A stretch of DNA of 64,000 bases from Bryoerythrophyllum caledonicum (lineage: Eukaryota; Streptophyta; Bryopsida; Pottiales; Pottiaceae): assembly GCA_963971425.1 (NCBI GenBank), contig OZ020525.1, forward strand, positions 16,684,187 through 16,748,186. The letters run 5' to 3'. Position 1 is the first letter of the stretch. Each line of letters starts with the position of its first letter. The position numbers and the translations under genes were made by a program. Of this stretch, positions 44,996 through 57,009 are shown in pieces. The notes under the pieces were generated by a model. That model saw only the letters and a program-made list of their open reading frames with translations. It ran no database searches and was not told the DNA's origin.

Positions 44996-45929
44996 TCGCT
45001 TGGCCCGTATCTTGGGCCGCAAATTCTCACCTTTAATAGATGTCTGTTGACATATGCCTGAAGAGAAGCCACATTCATGTCTTGCTTCAAAACAATTATG
45101 TATTGAACAATTTCTTTCCATATATTGAAGGCGTGCATGGTTTCATCAACCAATTCCAAAACATAATCCTTGGACTTTAGGTCTTCAATGTACCCTATTA
45201 CTGAGTTGTACAATCAAAACTTGATCCAATCCTTCCCTTAGCATCCACCATCCATCTATTAATCTTCTCTTTTCAAATACGATGCCAAATTAACATGGCA
45301 TGTGACACTTAGTCAACACTATGTTCAAATGGGGGCCACATCACGGTCACTTGGTTAGACTACTTGTGCAAAAAGTAAGTCAGTCGTAACTATATGCTCT
45401 CCAAAACGTCGCTGGCAACAAGAAGCTTAGGATGGGATTGTTGATAAGTTGTCCAATCTCCGTAAGAATCCCTTCAAAAAGCCTTCACCTCCAAATTTGA
45501 CGATGATGCTAGTTCCTCATCATTCTTGGCCTGCATAATCTCCAATTAAACACAAAACTCCTCAATGTACACATACCACTTTCTAACCAAGATATAAATC
45601 ACAACCCAATGTAGATTATCATATGATTTTACAAAAAAAAACCTTATCAAGAAAGACCTTATTAAATAAGCTCTAGGTGTTTCTGCTCAACCTTTAATGC
45701 CATTTGTCCCATGCCCATGTTTCTTCATACAAACAATTGTACTCTCAGTGTCCCTGGCAATAGCAAGGTCTCCTAACTCCAACAGAGATTTCTGTAACAT
45801 GAACATGGCATTGTCTTGGCAAATTCCCTCCGCAAAAAACTCATAATTCAACTTTTCTAGACAATCATCAAACTTCAAATACTGTCCATTATCCAAGACG
45901 ATAGATCCTTGACTCCCAACCGATTTCAA
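44996..45929 (-). pseudogene. unidentified decayed reading frame ending at duplication boundary
   Basis: On the minus strand an 80-codon frame (45929-45687, KSVGSQGSIVLDNGQYLKF) and a 76-codon frame (45213-44983, IGYIEDLKSKDYVLELVDE) look protein-like. They are separated by stop-rich DNA. The first frame crosses the duplication boundary at 45903. I do not recognise the family; an hAT- or MULE-type accessory origin would be a guess. Confidence 0.3.
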
Positions 45930-47079
45930 GGCAACACCTGCTCCCCAACAACCCTAAATCTAGGTCTCTACAACAACAAATAAAATTGTGAGGACCTTAA
46001 TAAGAGAAAAGTACATAAAGAAAAATCCATAAAGAACAATGAAAAGAATAGTAGAGAAATTTCTCAAACACATCACCCTCACGCAAAGTCTATTCTAGAA
46101 GCCTAAACTGAAATATCAATAGTTTTATAAGCAGGATTCAATTTAAACATTCGAATGTCAAGTTATTGTAGCAGCATTAATAAAAATTGAAAACAAGATA
46201 AAGAAGACTAACTCACACAATTCTTAATTGCAACAATACAAAATTGAGACCACAAAATTTACAAAAATATTCAAGCACACAAATGCTGAAACAGTCTAGA
46301 AGCGGGAACAACAAATGAAATGAAGTTGAACAAGATGACCCTCAACTACAGCACTCGAATTGAGATAAAAAAAATACAACCTAAATCAAACTAGAAAGAA
46401 AAGACAATAAGGTAATGGCATTCAATTCTGATCAAAATAGTACGCATGGCATGGTACATGAAGTGACCCAATACCAATAACTCAAACTCTCAAAACCCCA
46501 GCCATTATCGGCAGTGGGTCATGAAGTGTGCAATTTCGGGATGCTCCACCTCAATTGAGCTCTCATTGGTGGCCTTGCCTTAAAAGTTGAACAAGGCCGA
46601 TCGGCATTAGATACCTCCATGAGTTGGCAATCCATGTCATGTCTTCTCTCTTTTACTCACTATCACTCACTGGAGTTGGGCAAAGAAGTGCACCAAATCT
46701 CACTTACTCTGCCATTTGATTATGGGCTACGGTGATTTCTAGGCTTTTAAATTCTATATCAATTTCAAGTCTGAGATTAAATTTGAAAAAATATTTGTTG
46801 AGCTTCATTCCTAATTCCGCATCATTCTGCATGAATGAATTTGACATACAATGTCAATAGAGTCCCCAACTGGCTTAAGTGATTGGAATTCGGTGCCTCC
46901 ACCTAAGAAGAAGTGACTTCCTCAACTGAATCCGAGAGAGCAATACCAATCACTTCCAAGAACAGAGTTACTTGATCGCACCAGCACAATGCAAATCGTT
47001 GCAAACGCGCACGAGAACCAGGTCAATGAAGTCTGCAAACTAGGATGGAGAGAACAACCTTCACCGCAACCACCAACTC

Positions 47080-48830
47080 TAGAATCGTAAACCTCGGAGT
47101 CCACAGCTACGCAAGCACCAACCAAAGCTCTCGCTCGCCGTCAACCTCCGCACGGCACAAAACAAAGAAGCATATCCCGGACCAACTGCACACCCAATCA
47201 AAGAAAGAAACGTCGAATCCAGATCGCATGAAACCCTAAGTATCGCAAGAACTTAAACTCCATCACTTTCCCACATTACGGCACAACAAAGTGAAGATTT
47301 CTTGAGCTACTGCGCATGAAATCGACGAATCCAGACGATCCCCAGAGCGCATGAAACCCTAATTGTTGCAACAATTGAAACTCCATCACTTTCCCTCACT
47401 CCAGACCATAAATCTCCACACCACACTACAATGTGAAGCATTTTGAAGCTAATGCACACGCAATCGACGAATCCAGACCATCCCTAGAGCGCATGAAACC
47501 CTAATCATCGCAAAAAAATATTACATCGGCGTCTCCTGGTTTCGATCGAGTTTACAGAAAATGAAGCGCTCCGGTTCCAGCCTGCGTGGCTGTTTTTCAC
47601 TTAACTTACCTCCTTGGGTATACGCCATAGCTGCGGCTGGTCGATCGATCGGCACTCCTCCGCAATGGATCACAATGCTCGAAGATCAGACGAGGATCAC
47701 GTCAATCACTGTATTGCAATGTACGTAAACCACGACCACAAGAACAAGCAGCGCCGCAAGAAAACCAAGACGCTGCATCGAGAGCACTCCGCAAACTCAT
47801 CCGGATGGCGCGAACGAACAAATGTAAAAACATCCACGGAGAGAGCGGATCAAACCTCGATTTCAACTTCAGAACCTCCCGAACAAGTAATAGCAATTAA
47901 CCTCTGTTGTTTCAAAGAGCGAAACAAATCCGAGCAGAGTGCAGAACAGATCTCTCGAATCTGCCTCTGTTGTTTCCTGAAACCCTAAGACCTTGTAACT
48001 TAGTCCTCACACGCTGCGAATTGTATATTTTCCAGAGATCTGAGCGACAATCAAGCTTTCCCTACCAAAATTGAGAATCTCTGAGAGGTATTTCAACGGC
48101 AGCGTAGCTATTGAGAATTTCGACCACGTCACGGAGCTGATACTCATGTAGATTATAGTCGAGATGACTTGGGGCTGAGTGCATTTGACAAAGGTTTGAT
48201 GAAGGGACCTCTCGTGTAACTATTTCACTGAACTGCTACCGCACGAACGATATGTGATGCGTCCATCAAAACCGTCATCAAACGAATACTGTCCATCTTT
48301 CCAACGAAATGCGTTGCGGACACCGACACCGTCGTTGGACGAATACCGTCCATATATGAAACGAACTTCGTTGGTTTTGCGCCTTCTTACCCAAGAAAAC
48401 TCCGACGAGAGAGAGACAACAGAGGCTTTTGCGAGGTAGGATATTGCGTGCCTGGAAATCGTTGTTTTCTCGAGTTTTCAAGGAGATTCTGAACTTTCAG
48501 CTGCAGTCGATCGTAACAATGCTGAGCTCGACTTCGAAGGTCCAAATTCTGGGCTGCGATGGCGACGTTGTTGCAGTGTTCGTGGCCATGGATCGCCGCT
48601 CCCAAAGACGGCGACACAGCGACTCCTGCGTCGCGCCCGCGCCGGCAGCGGCCTCCTCGCGTCGACCTTCGCAGGCTCTGGACCGTGCCGCAGTGGCCAA
48701 TTCCGACTCTTCCTCTTCTGCAGGTAGTGTGCTTGTTGTCAGGGTTTAAGGGTAGACGCTGTTGTAGAAATGTAATCGTTAAACGAGGCAAGGACTCCAT
48801 GAGTTTTGACATCTTTTCGCACTTCTAATT
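47080..48830. other. GC-richer conserved segment of duplication copy 2 without a firm gene
   Basis: Counterpart of 12950-14560. The plus-strand ORF beginning at 48254 stops after 61 codons because about 18 bp are missing relative to copy 1 near 48436. That argues against a conserved plus-strand protein there. Confidence 0.4.
47686..47778 (-). CDS. possible 30-aa hydrophobic micro-ORF (duplication copy 2)
   Basis: The frame is identical to 13418-13510 of copy 1, including the hydrophobic run and stop. Identity of the whole neighbourhood is high, so conservation is weak evidence of coding. Confidence 0.15.
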   Translation of the reverse strand: MQRLGFLAALLVLVVVVYVHCNTVIDVILV

Positions 48831-49638
48831 ATTATTATCAGCCCCCTCAATAATTCACAAATCATCTACAATTGAAGGTCCTGCTTGTTGCTAGGGTTTA
48901 AGAGATGGAGATGTTTGGAGCTGGTTCTGAAATTGTAATTGACTTGGGGTTATTTGTAAAGTGTGGTTGTGATTGCTTCATGCACCACCTGAAGATCAGG
49001 CAGGGGCCTCTTCCCCGAGGGAGGGAGCCTGGATAGCATCAGAAATATACAATACCACCAAATGGAGCGATTATGCCCGCGCCACGAGTGCAATCAAGCT
49101 CATGCGAGACAACGTCGGTCCCCGAACCACTGCGTCCCCGAATCACGAGACTATACATGAGCACGTGAGAGGAGCATCGGGATTCATGCACCACTATCGG
49201 TGACATGGATAATATCTAAGGACTCAGCCGACAACTTAGTGCGTGACCACCTCATTGGTTTACAGATTCTTTCATGTACTTCGGCAAGTGAACTAGCGGC
49301 CTGAACCTACATAGCATAACCACTAGTAAGTTCTGATCTTCAATAGCCACCTACATTTACATCACGGGAATCTAGACACATTTCATCAAACAACATGGTA
49401 CTCAAGAGGCTGTTGTGAAGCAAAACTGTGAACAAGTTACGTCGTGTTCAAAAAATAATATACATTGCAGAATGAGCTTGCCCAATGCGGGAAGAATCCG
49501 TCATCTCGCAACCAGAAGTAGATCTCCGAGATGTACCATGCTAAGATGAGATCAGCTGAGATGGATTATTTACAGGACTGCCTGCCTCAAAGAATAGTTT
49601 CTACTTGTACTGGAATCAAAATTGGGGAAGTGAAATTC

Positions 49639-51771
49639 TCACTGTCGTTGAGCTGGAAAAGGTCCGGGGGCGCCGTTCCATCCCTGCACGCATCGGAGAA
49701 GAGGGCGGATGAGCTTGCCCTCGGACATGGCCTCGAACACCTTCTGGATCTCGGTTCCGGGCGACACGGTCCGCAGCCCAGACAGGAGCTGCGTCCCGAG
49801 CTCGCCCCGCACGAATTCATACAATGGATACGTTCTGCAGCTGTGGATCCTGTTGGCGACGGAAGACAATCCCTTGTTGTCGTACGCTTCTCGGACGAGC
49901 GGCACCACGATGCGCAGCCGCTCCTGCACCTCAGCTTCGAAGGCGGGGATCTGGGCGAACACAGAGCTGGAGGCGTCCTTGTTGACTAGCTTGAGCGCGT
50001 GGGAGATGAGCGCCGCGCGCAGCTTCTCCATCAAGGGGTAGGATTCGCTGGCGGCGTCGTCGATGTAGGAGAAGACGGGCTGGCGCTCGACGACGAGCAG
50101 GAGGTCCTTCTCGCAGAAGCGCGACGGGAGGAGCGTGCCGTCCTTGCTCATGAACAGCGTCTTCTTGGCTGCTTGCGAGACGACCTGCTTCACGGCCGCC
50201 TGCATGGTTTCCTCCACATGGCGGAGGTCGATGGCCTGGCAGAGCGCCACCAGGAACGACGAGCTCATGAGCTTGAGAATCTCCACGGCCTCCTCGGTTT
50301 TGCGCGCGGACACGAGCCCCAGGGAGTTCACGTCCTGGTTGTGCTGCTCGGCGCTCTGGACGTGCGTGGTGACCGGGTTGGCGAGGTAGTTGAGCTCGGA
50401 GAGATACGACGCCATCGCGATCTCGGCGCCCTTCATGCCGTAGTCGAGGCTGGGGTTGGGGCCCCCGGAGAGGTTGGAGGGCAAGCCGTTGTTGTAGTAG
50501 TCGTTCACGAGCTCGCTGAACTGCGCGAACATGAGCTTGCCGATGGCCGCCACCGCGAGCCGCAGGTTGTCCATGGAGACCCCGATGGGTGTCCCTTGGA
50601 AGTTGCCGCCGTGGAGCGCAATGCCTCGCGCGGCGTCGATGATGGGGTTGTCGTTCACGGAGTTGATCTCGCGCTCGATGGCGTGGGTCGCAGCGCGCAC
50701 CACTTCGACCTGCGGCCCGAGCCACTGCGGGGACGTGCGCAGCGCGTACCGGTCCTGCTTCGGCTTCTTCAAAGGATCGGTCTCGTTCACCTTGGCGGCG
50801 GCCTTCATGAAATCGCTCCCATCCAAGAGCCACTCCATCACGGCCGCGGCCTCCATCTGCCCGGGGTGATGCTTCAGCTTGTGCGTCAACGGATCAGCGA
50901 ACTCCGGCTTCCCCTGCATCACCTCGCAGAAGAGCGCGGACAGAACCTCGGCGAGGAGCGCGAGCAGATTCGCGTCGAAGCAGACGGTGGACGCCAGCGC
51001 AGACCCCACCGCGGTGCCGTTCACGAGCGCCAGCCCTTCCTTGGGCTGCAGCTCGAACGGCTTCTCGACGCCGGCGATGCGCAAGCCCTCCAGGGCGGAC
51101 ACCTCACGTCCGTCCTCCGTGATGGCGACGGAGTTCGGGCGCGCGGTGAGCAGCCCGGCGATGTACGACAAGGGCACCAAGTCGCCGGACGCCGTCACGG
51201 TCCCGCGCAGCGGCAGCTTGGGCGTGACGTGCGCGTTCAGGAGCTTCTCCATGGCCGCGAGAATCTCCCACCGGATGCCCGAGTAGCCCTGCATCAGCGT
51301 GTTGGTGCGCACCAGCATTGCGGCGCGGGCGGTCTCGGCCGGCAGCGAGTGGCCCTTCACGAGCACGCCCGCGTTCAGGAAGCGGATGAGCTCGCGCTGG
51401 AGCTCCACGCCCTGCTGCGTGCGGCGGTGCGACGTGGCGCCGAACCCCGTGGTGACGCCGTAGATGTCCCCGCCGCTCATGATCTTGCTGAGCACCCAGT
51501 TGGACGACTCGTCCACCCTCGCCTTCGCATTGGCCGCGTCCAGCACGACCTGGACCTCCGGCCTGCGCGCTATGGCGGTCACTTGGCCCACGGTCAGGTT
51601 CACGCCCTCGATCGCGACCTCGTCGGAGTCGAAGTATGTCGCCACCATGCGCTTGATCTCGTCCAAATGGTTGCCTTCCATGGCCGCCGCTGTCTTGGCC
51701 CAGTTGAGGGGATCCGCGCCGACTGATCCATTGCAGAAAGCCGCCTCATCGAGCTTCATCTGTGGAGCCAT
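49639..51771 (-). CDS. PAL: phenylalanine ammonia-lyase, copy 2
   Basis: An intronless 710-codon PAL with all the features of copy 1: MIO triad ASG at 194-196, loop Tyr at about 104, Phe131-Leu132 selectivity pair, and full C-terminal shielding region. By eye the coding sequence differs from copy 1 at three sites only. These correspond to 15643, 15812 and 15869 of copy 1; two are silent and one changes Ile to Leu. Both copies therefore encode practically the same enzyme and probably give a dosage increase. Expression differences would have to come from outside the shared proximal promoter, which is also identical. Confidence 0.97.
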   Translation of the reverse strand: MAPQMKLDEAAFCNGSVGADPLNWAKTAAAMEGNHLDEIKRMVATYFDSDEVAIEGVNLTVGQVTAIARRPEVQVVLDAANAKARVDESSNWVLSKIMSGGDIYGVTTGFGATSHRRTQQGVELQRELIRFLNAGVLVKGHSLPAETARAAMLVRTNTLMQGYSGIRWEILAAMEKLLNAHVTPKLPLRGTVTASGDLVPLSYIAGLLTARPNSVAITEDGREVSALEGLRIAGVEKPFELQPKEGLALVNGTAVGSALASTVCFDANLLALLAEVLSALFCEVMQGKPEFADPLTHKLKHHPGQMEAAAVMEWLLDGSDFMKAAAKVNETDPLKKPKQDRYALRTSPQWLGPQVEVVRAATHAIEREINSVNDNPIIDAARGIALHGGNFQGTPIGVSMDNLRLAVAAIGKLMFAQFSELVNDYYNNGLPSNLSGGPNPSLDYGMKGAEIAMASYLSELNYLANPVTTHVQSAEQHNQDVNSLGLVSARKTEEAVEILKLMSSSFLVALCQAIDLRHVEETMQAAVKQVVSQAAKKTLFMSKDGTLLPSRFCEKDLLLVVERQPVFSYIDDAASESYPLMEKLRAALISHALKLVNKDASSSVFAQIPAFEAEVQERLRIVVPLVREAYDNKGLSSVANRIHSCRTYPLYEFVRGELGTQLLSGLRTVSPGTEIQKVFEAMSEGKLIRPLLRCVQGWNGAPGPFPAQRQ

Positions 51772-52024
51772 AGAGCTCAGTGTGCTGCACTTTGTCCAAT
51801 TAGAAACCTCTCAGCCTGTGATGTCCCAGGATGCTGAATATTTATCTCTGGCTAAAGAGTTGATCTTAGAAATCTCTACAGAAACGAACGATTGAAGCAC
51901 CTCGACTGAGATCGATGAGGAGCTGGAATGTGAGACCAAGGACATATATGAGAATGAATGATCGAAGCGCCTCGACTGAGATGAGGTGTTGGAGTGTGAA
52001 GCCAAGGATTTACATGAGAATGGA
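51772..52024 (-). promoter_or_regulatory. PAL copy 2 promoter with tandem repeat
   Basis: TATA-like GATAAATATT at 51837-51846 on the minus strand and the same pair of ~65-bp direct repeats (51890-51955 and 51960-52021) as copy 1. I see no difference from copy 1 until 52067. Confidence 0.5.
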
Positions 52025-52272
52025 CACGGAGAGAAACGACGTGACTTTGAATTCCAAGGCGACTGTGGGGTCAAATGGGGCTTGCATGAGGACGTCCGCG
52101 TTTCCTTTCATAATCTCGGGGCACACTTTTGACCTCTCAATGAGAAAGTTCAGAAAAAGGGGGGCCGTCAACGTGGTGACGTACGTAAAATTGTAGTAAA
52201 CAGTTGAGGGCTTGAACCGCCAGTTCGTTGTTGGATGAGTTATTGACCTGGAGTCGTCTTCGGGTCTTCATT

Positions 52273-53360
52273 ATGGGAGCCCAGTTGAAAATTCAGGGTG
52301 ACCTTTTCCGAGCTCGACTTTCAGATTCTCTCACTGTTCATGCCATTGGGGTGAAGAATGATTTGTGGTTTCCTTTCCTCGGCGCTGTTCATGGACGCGC
52401 TCTGCCGCGACGACAAATCACGGAGCTCGCTGAGAGAATATTCGCCTGACCAGGCTACCAATACAGCTCTCACCATCCCTGGAAAAGGATGAGACTCCAC
52501 AGTTTCGCACCCTTTTCGTGGATCATATTCCAAGACACCGATGGTGCGTGAAGTTTTCTGGGGTGTTGCACTGATGTACAAGTGTGAAGTATTCCTGGCG
52601 TTCGGCATCGCTTTGGTATCCCTCATGCTAGGTGGACGTACTGCGAGGCTGGGATGGGTGAGGGTATGCTCCAGGTGAGGATCTGGGAGTCTGGTTGTGA
52701 GTTTGATTTGGAGCCTGATGGAAAAGAGTATACAATTCTAGTGAACATCGGAAGTAGTTTCGGTGGTCCTTCAATAGTAAACTCCATTTTGTATATTTTG
52801 CAACTCATTACCAAACTCCCGGTTCTTACCGCCTGACTCCTACCCTTGAGTGATACCTCTAGTGTTTGTCCTTCGTGGTCAACCATGGCAAGTCAAGTTT
52901 CGTCTGCTGGTGTCGTCTGGCCACGTCACCAAAACCGCTCCTCCATCCTAGAGTTTGAGCGACTTATCAGCACGTTGAGTGCACTGGAAGCCCTAGGCTC
53001 TAAAACGTGATTTTCGCGAACTTTGTGAATTTCATGAAATTCGTAAAACTACCGCCGTCACGCTGGTGGCCATTGTCATCCAATGCATCTTCTACCTCGT
53101 CTGCAAAGTCGTATCACCAGGAAATCATCGACTGGGCCGCGTTGGCGGAAGACCTCGATGGCTACCTGAGAGATTACTTGCCCCTCATTGGACCTGCAGA
53201 CTCACTCGGCGCTCTAGATGCCGAGCTAGAAGAGATTTGAAGCAAATATGGAGTGAAGAATTTAATCGTGGTAAGGTCTGATCAGTTCTACAACTTTTCC
53301 AGTATCCCATTCACGGAGTTTCTGACTGATGACGACACTTACTGTGTCGTCGTTTACTGA
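52273..53360 (+). pseudogene. decayed protein-coding remnant upstream of PAL copy 2
   Basis: This is the better preserved partner of 18010-19093. Readable parts include MGAQLKIQ (52273-52449), VRIWESGCEFDLEPDGKEY (52654-52836), MASQVSSAGVVWPRH (52886 onward) and EIIDWAALAEDLDGYLRDYL (53007-53240). After TGA at 53238-53240 the frame continues with SKYGVKNLIVVRSDQF up to TGA at 53358. The family is unknown to me; the spacing of the pieces could also reflect introns. Confidence 0.45.
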
Positions 53361-53519
53361 GGACGCCGCACAAGTCTACCCACCTCGACGTTTCCTTCCT
53401 CATCTTCATAGACCCTCCAAGAATGAAACGAGGGCTTGGCACTCCTACAGCATGATTGGCAATGTTTAGCAAGAAGACGGTCGCTGTGTTATTTTGTTCA
53501 TGCATCGATAACTGGGTGT

Positions 53520-53889
53520 GCACTGTGTTCCATGATGGCAGGGGTGTGACGAGATTTGCGATCCAGTATTATCTGTTTGGGTTGATTGATCGCGGGATAG
53601 CTGGCATGGAGATTTGACCCAGGCTCATGGTGTGTGGGCACTGGTTGTTGTTGCATCATGATGATCTCCCGCGCGTGTTGAAAGGTTGCTGTGCCTGCTC
53701 TGAATAGAAACCTCTTCCACGTGCCTTCTCCACCATTGTCGCGAACCTGGACAGATCCTCCAAGAGGCACTGAACTACTGCAACTTTTGACAAGTTTTGA
53801 CAGAGGGAAAGTGATACAGAGTTCGTATGCACGTCGTCAATGGTACAGGAGGCATAATTCTTCAAGATGTCTTGGAAGCCATCCACCAA
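53520..53889 (-). pseudogene. conserved minus-strand reading-frame remnant, copy 2
   Basis: Partner of 19210-19671. The peptide SVSLSLCQNLSKVAVVQCLL is kept, but the frame before and after is altered by small insertions, including ATTCTTCAAG-type length differences. Confidence 0.3.
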
Positions 53890-54069
53890 AGATCTGAAAT
53901 GACAAATCTATGAAAATGCATGTCATATTAGCTCAAGCGATGTTTCGAAGGACAACCACTTCAAGCGCAACGACATTGAACTAACCTGCATAACATGCAA
54001 CAAATCCAGATGCCACAACAACTGGTAAAGAGAAGGCACACTGCTCCAGTTTCTCTCTCCAACATAGTA

Positions 54070-54215
54070 TATGCCATATGGTATGGTATTCAGTGTATTT
54101 TTGTGTATTTTGTATACTTTGCATTGTATTCCTAGCTTTTTCATGAGTTCTATTCCTCCAAATCATAATCTCGATTTAGTAGAGTGTTCTTGTAATGTGT
54201 GCGCAACTATGAACT
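54070..54215. repeat. dispersed repeat, member 3
   Basis: Duplication counterpart of 19790-19925, also related to 12600-12775. Confidence 0.6.
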
Positions 54216-54751
54216 TCAAATTTCACAACAATCTAGTTAATTCCTCATGGATTCCATGCAAATTGAGATTTAACATCTCTAGAGTCCACATTTGCGTCTT
54301 GTGGACTCCAAAGGGTTAAAAAGGCAATATTCGGGAAAACATCACACAGTACATGAAAATGTCACAAATGACGTTTTCCAGATTACTAATGACACCAACC
54401 AAAAAGACCTACAAGGAAAAGTTCATGAAGAATTTGTAAACTCTATTTTGCAAGCCTTGAGTTCGATTACAAAAATTGCATAAAATTAAAAATCCAAGGA
54501 ATGTGCATTTTTTTAAAAAAAGTAGTGATCCTTAAAATTTGTTTTCAGATTTGAAACCCATTTTCAAGAGTCATGGTTTTTCAAAAAAAAATAGCAAACT
54601 TGCCATTTCCTGCGGTTTAGAATCATTGTCATGCCCAAGAACTTTTTTGTCATGTCCTGGTGGTTGCTTGGGGTGCATGGGGTTGGTGGGAGTATATTGG
54701 GTGGAGACGAAGAGTAAGGGGAGAGCCTGAGCATTGGGGAGGGGGAGCGAC

Positions 54752-54800
54752 GCTATCTTGTGAGCGGTGAGTAGCGAGCGGTGAGTGGCGACTCCGGCGA
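54752..54800 (+). repeat. GTGAGCGGTGAG minisatellite terminus (right of copy 2)
   Basis: GCTATCTTGTGAGCGGTGAG, then GTAGCGAGCGGTGAGTGGCGA, mirrors the unit at 44958-44995. The DNA to its right (to about 55300) is AT-rich and may be the body of a small element; no second end was defined. Confidence 0.5.
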
Positions 54801-55560
54801 GTAGAAAAATCTCCAAAAACTAGAAAAAAATTGCAGTAATATTTTTTTGAATCTGAAATTTCGGCACAACTACAAATTTTAGAGACAAATTTTGAAAAAG
54901 TTACTAAATTAAGAAAGTATCTCATAACTGTGAACACCTTTATTTTCCTCTTTTTCCTTGTTTTGGCCTACCTCTCTTCTCGTGCTTGGATTATAATCAT
55001 TTTAAAATATAAAAAATTTGAATTATCTACAATTTTGGGGAGGCATATTTGGAATCTAAGAAGAGTTTATGATTTGCAAATGAGAGTGTCGTGCTAATGT
55101 ATTGCACTATATTGCTTTAGGGTTGGTCAAATTAGTTCTTAAAAAATATTATTGTTATTTAGACACAATGGGTACCAATGGATATGACAAAGGTATTATG
55201 AGGGTATTACAGAGGTGTCAATCGAATATCACCATAGCATTACTTGAGTATCACATGGGCATCACATGGGTATCACCTAGGTAAATCCTTGGAAATTTCC
55301 CAAAGAGACAGGCACTCTCTATTTCGAATTAATCATGCAAAAAATTGACCATGGCGTATGGTAGTGCATGTGGAGTATGAAGATTTGTTGCTTATAATAA
55401 TATCAGTACATATATTATTTGAATTTGTGACTGTTCATCACAATCATGAAATCCAATATTGGTTAAACATATGTTCCGCGAAGCTATCTATGGGCAATCT
55501 AGATTGATACATATTTTTGAAACGTGCAAGTCCACCACCTTTCTCACGCTTCGTCAACGA
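54801..55560. other. AT-rich stretch without a supported gene
   Basis: Only ORFs of 60 codons or fewer occur. A short run of GAGTATCACATGGGCATCACATGG-like units near 55245-55280 (7-12-bp steps) is the only local repeat seen. Confidence 0.4.
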
Positions 55561-56138
55561 TGTTGGCAAGCACTAGAATGTGCATGACTTGGTTGAAGTT
55601 GAAGCTTGGAGTATGCATGATTAAGTCCTCTTGGAAGTCCAATTTACAAGAGTAACGTAAGATTTAAGAGACATGCTTGCAATACATCCATTTCCCCTTC
55701 TTCCCCATTGAACGTCTCCGATTGCATCTTCAAGAAATCAGGGCATGAACACCGTAGAAAGCCTATCAAGGTGATGCAATAGGACTTGTCTTTTCTTGTG
55801 ACTAGGTATCGCATCCTCATGCTAGGTACGGTAGGGCATTGATTTTGGAGACGTAGCTATTATTCATAAGAGCAGTGCTTGACCATTTGTTGCATTATTC
55901 AATCAAGGGAGGATCCATCGATTTTTGAATAGCGTAGCCGCAATAGAAGGTGTGGCAAGAAGTTGGGTTTGAAAGAACGGGGAAGTGCAAAAGCATAAGG
56001 GTCATCATGCATGTCCATAGACACTGGGAACTTTCTTTGCAATGAAAGAGCTCCATGTTGCTGCAACTGGAAAATGACTTCCTCCAATGCTAATACCTCT
56101 TTCATTGTTAGATTAGTGCCACGTAACCTTGCGCCCAA
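55560..56138 (-). pseudogene. second fragment of the MULE-like transposase family
   Basis: On the minus strand GTNLTMKEVLALEE matches GTNLTMQEVLSLEE of the gene at 39720-44263 (near 43693). Further along, KWMYCKHV matches its SWIM CKH region. Only the C-terminal part is present, with stops. It is a separate insertion or a rearranged remnant of the same family. Confidence 0.55.
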
Positions 56139-56901
56139 GTCAAAAAGTCACGCACCCTTGCACCCGAGTGCCCATGAGAAAGTGTATATGTATGAGGAAC
56201 TCAAAGTGAGTGCTCGTGAATTGACGTGAGTCGATAACAGTGTCTAGAAGAGGAATTCTATGTGAATGCTTGTAAGTGAATTCCTAGGAGAGTTTGAGTG
56301 TTTGACCACGTAAATGTCACTCTATCCACAACTTCCTGTTAGATAGTACTTGCTTTGATTTAGATCTAGAAAGTTGAGTACAGAGTGGTTTGAGACAATC
56401 TTTCAACTCTAAACTCGCTACGGCAAGTTGTTTGGTTATTTAGTAGAGTGGTTCACTCAAAATGCTCAATATTTGGTTGTACGTGACTCAAATTTTGAGT
56501 TGAGTGCTCAGAGCTAAGAGCCGAATAAGTTGCGTTGAAATCCGATTGGTGAGTGATGTCTGCTAAGTTGAGAAACTACATTCCGAGACTGGTAAGTGAC
56601 GCTGATCACACGCATCTCTAATTCAGGTTTTAGGATTCACTTCATCCGCACGATTCTCATCAACCTCGGGCGGCTTTTGCAAGTGGTGGTCACTCAAAAT
56701 TTTAGTGAGAGCTCTTACACCACGATGGACATTGAAGCGGGACGTGTAGAGACTCCAAGCCTTGAGGTATTGCAGGCTAATCTTGTCATACTCTATCACG
56801 AATTCTTATGCCATTTCTACAAAACTCTTCACTGTGGGGTCTTCTTTACGAGATCTCCTCCAATTCTTGGAAGGCACATTATTGGAAGACAAAGAGGAGC
56901 C
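56139..56901. other. stretch without a firmly supported gene, target site of the copia element
   Basis: The plus-strand ORF 56596-56913 runs into the LTR, so its end is artificial. Nothing diagnostic was seen. Confidence 0.35.
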
Positions 56902-56906
56902 TTGAC

Positions 56907-57009
56907 TGTATGAACTAGTCACCTTGTGTGAAGGTGAAAGAAGCTATATTGATTATGATAATAATAATACATGTAAAAGGAAGGAGAGAGCTTAAACATC
57001 TAGTGAACA
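56907..57009 (-). repeat. truncated 3' LTR
   Basis: 103 bp identical to the outer part of the 5' LTR except one base (CTTGTGTG versus CTTGTCTG). The first 70 bp of the LTR, on its inner side, are lacking. Confidence 0.85.

Larger units (their letters stand above)
45903..54742. repeat. segmental duplication, copy 2 (partner 11027-20455)
   Basis: Collinear with copy 1 from the TCCTTGACTCCCAACCGAT motif to the GGGGAGGGG before 54745. It lacks the ~0.7 kb at 12060-12770 of copy 1. It has a local duplication at about 47290-47455 containing a second GCGCATGAAACCCTAA block. Elements with GTGAGC termini lie just outside both ends. Confidence 0.9.
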
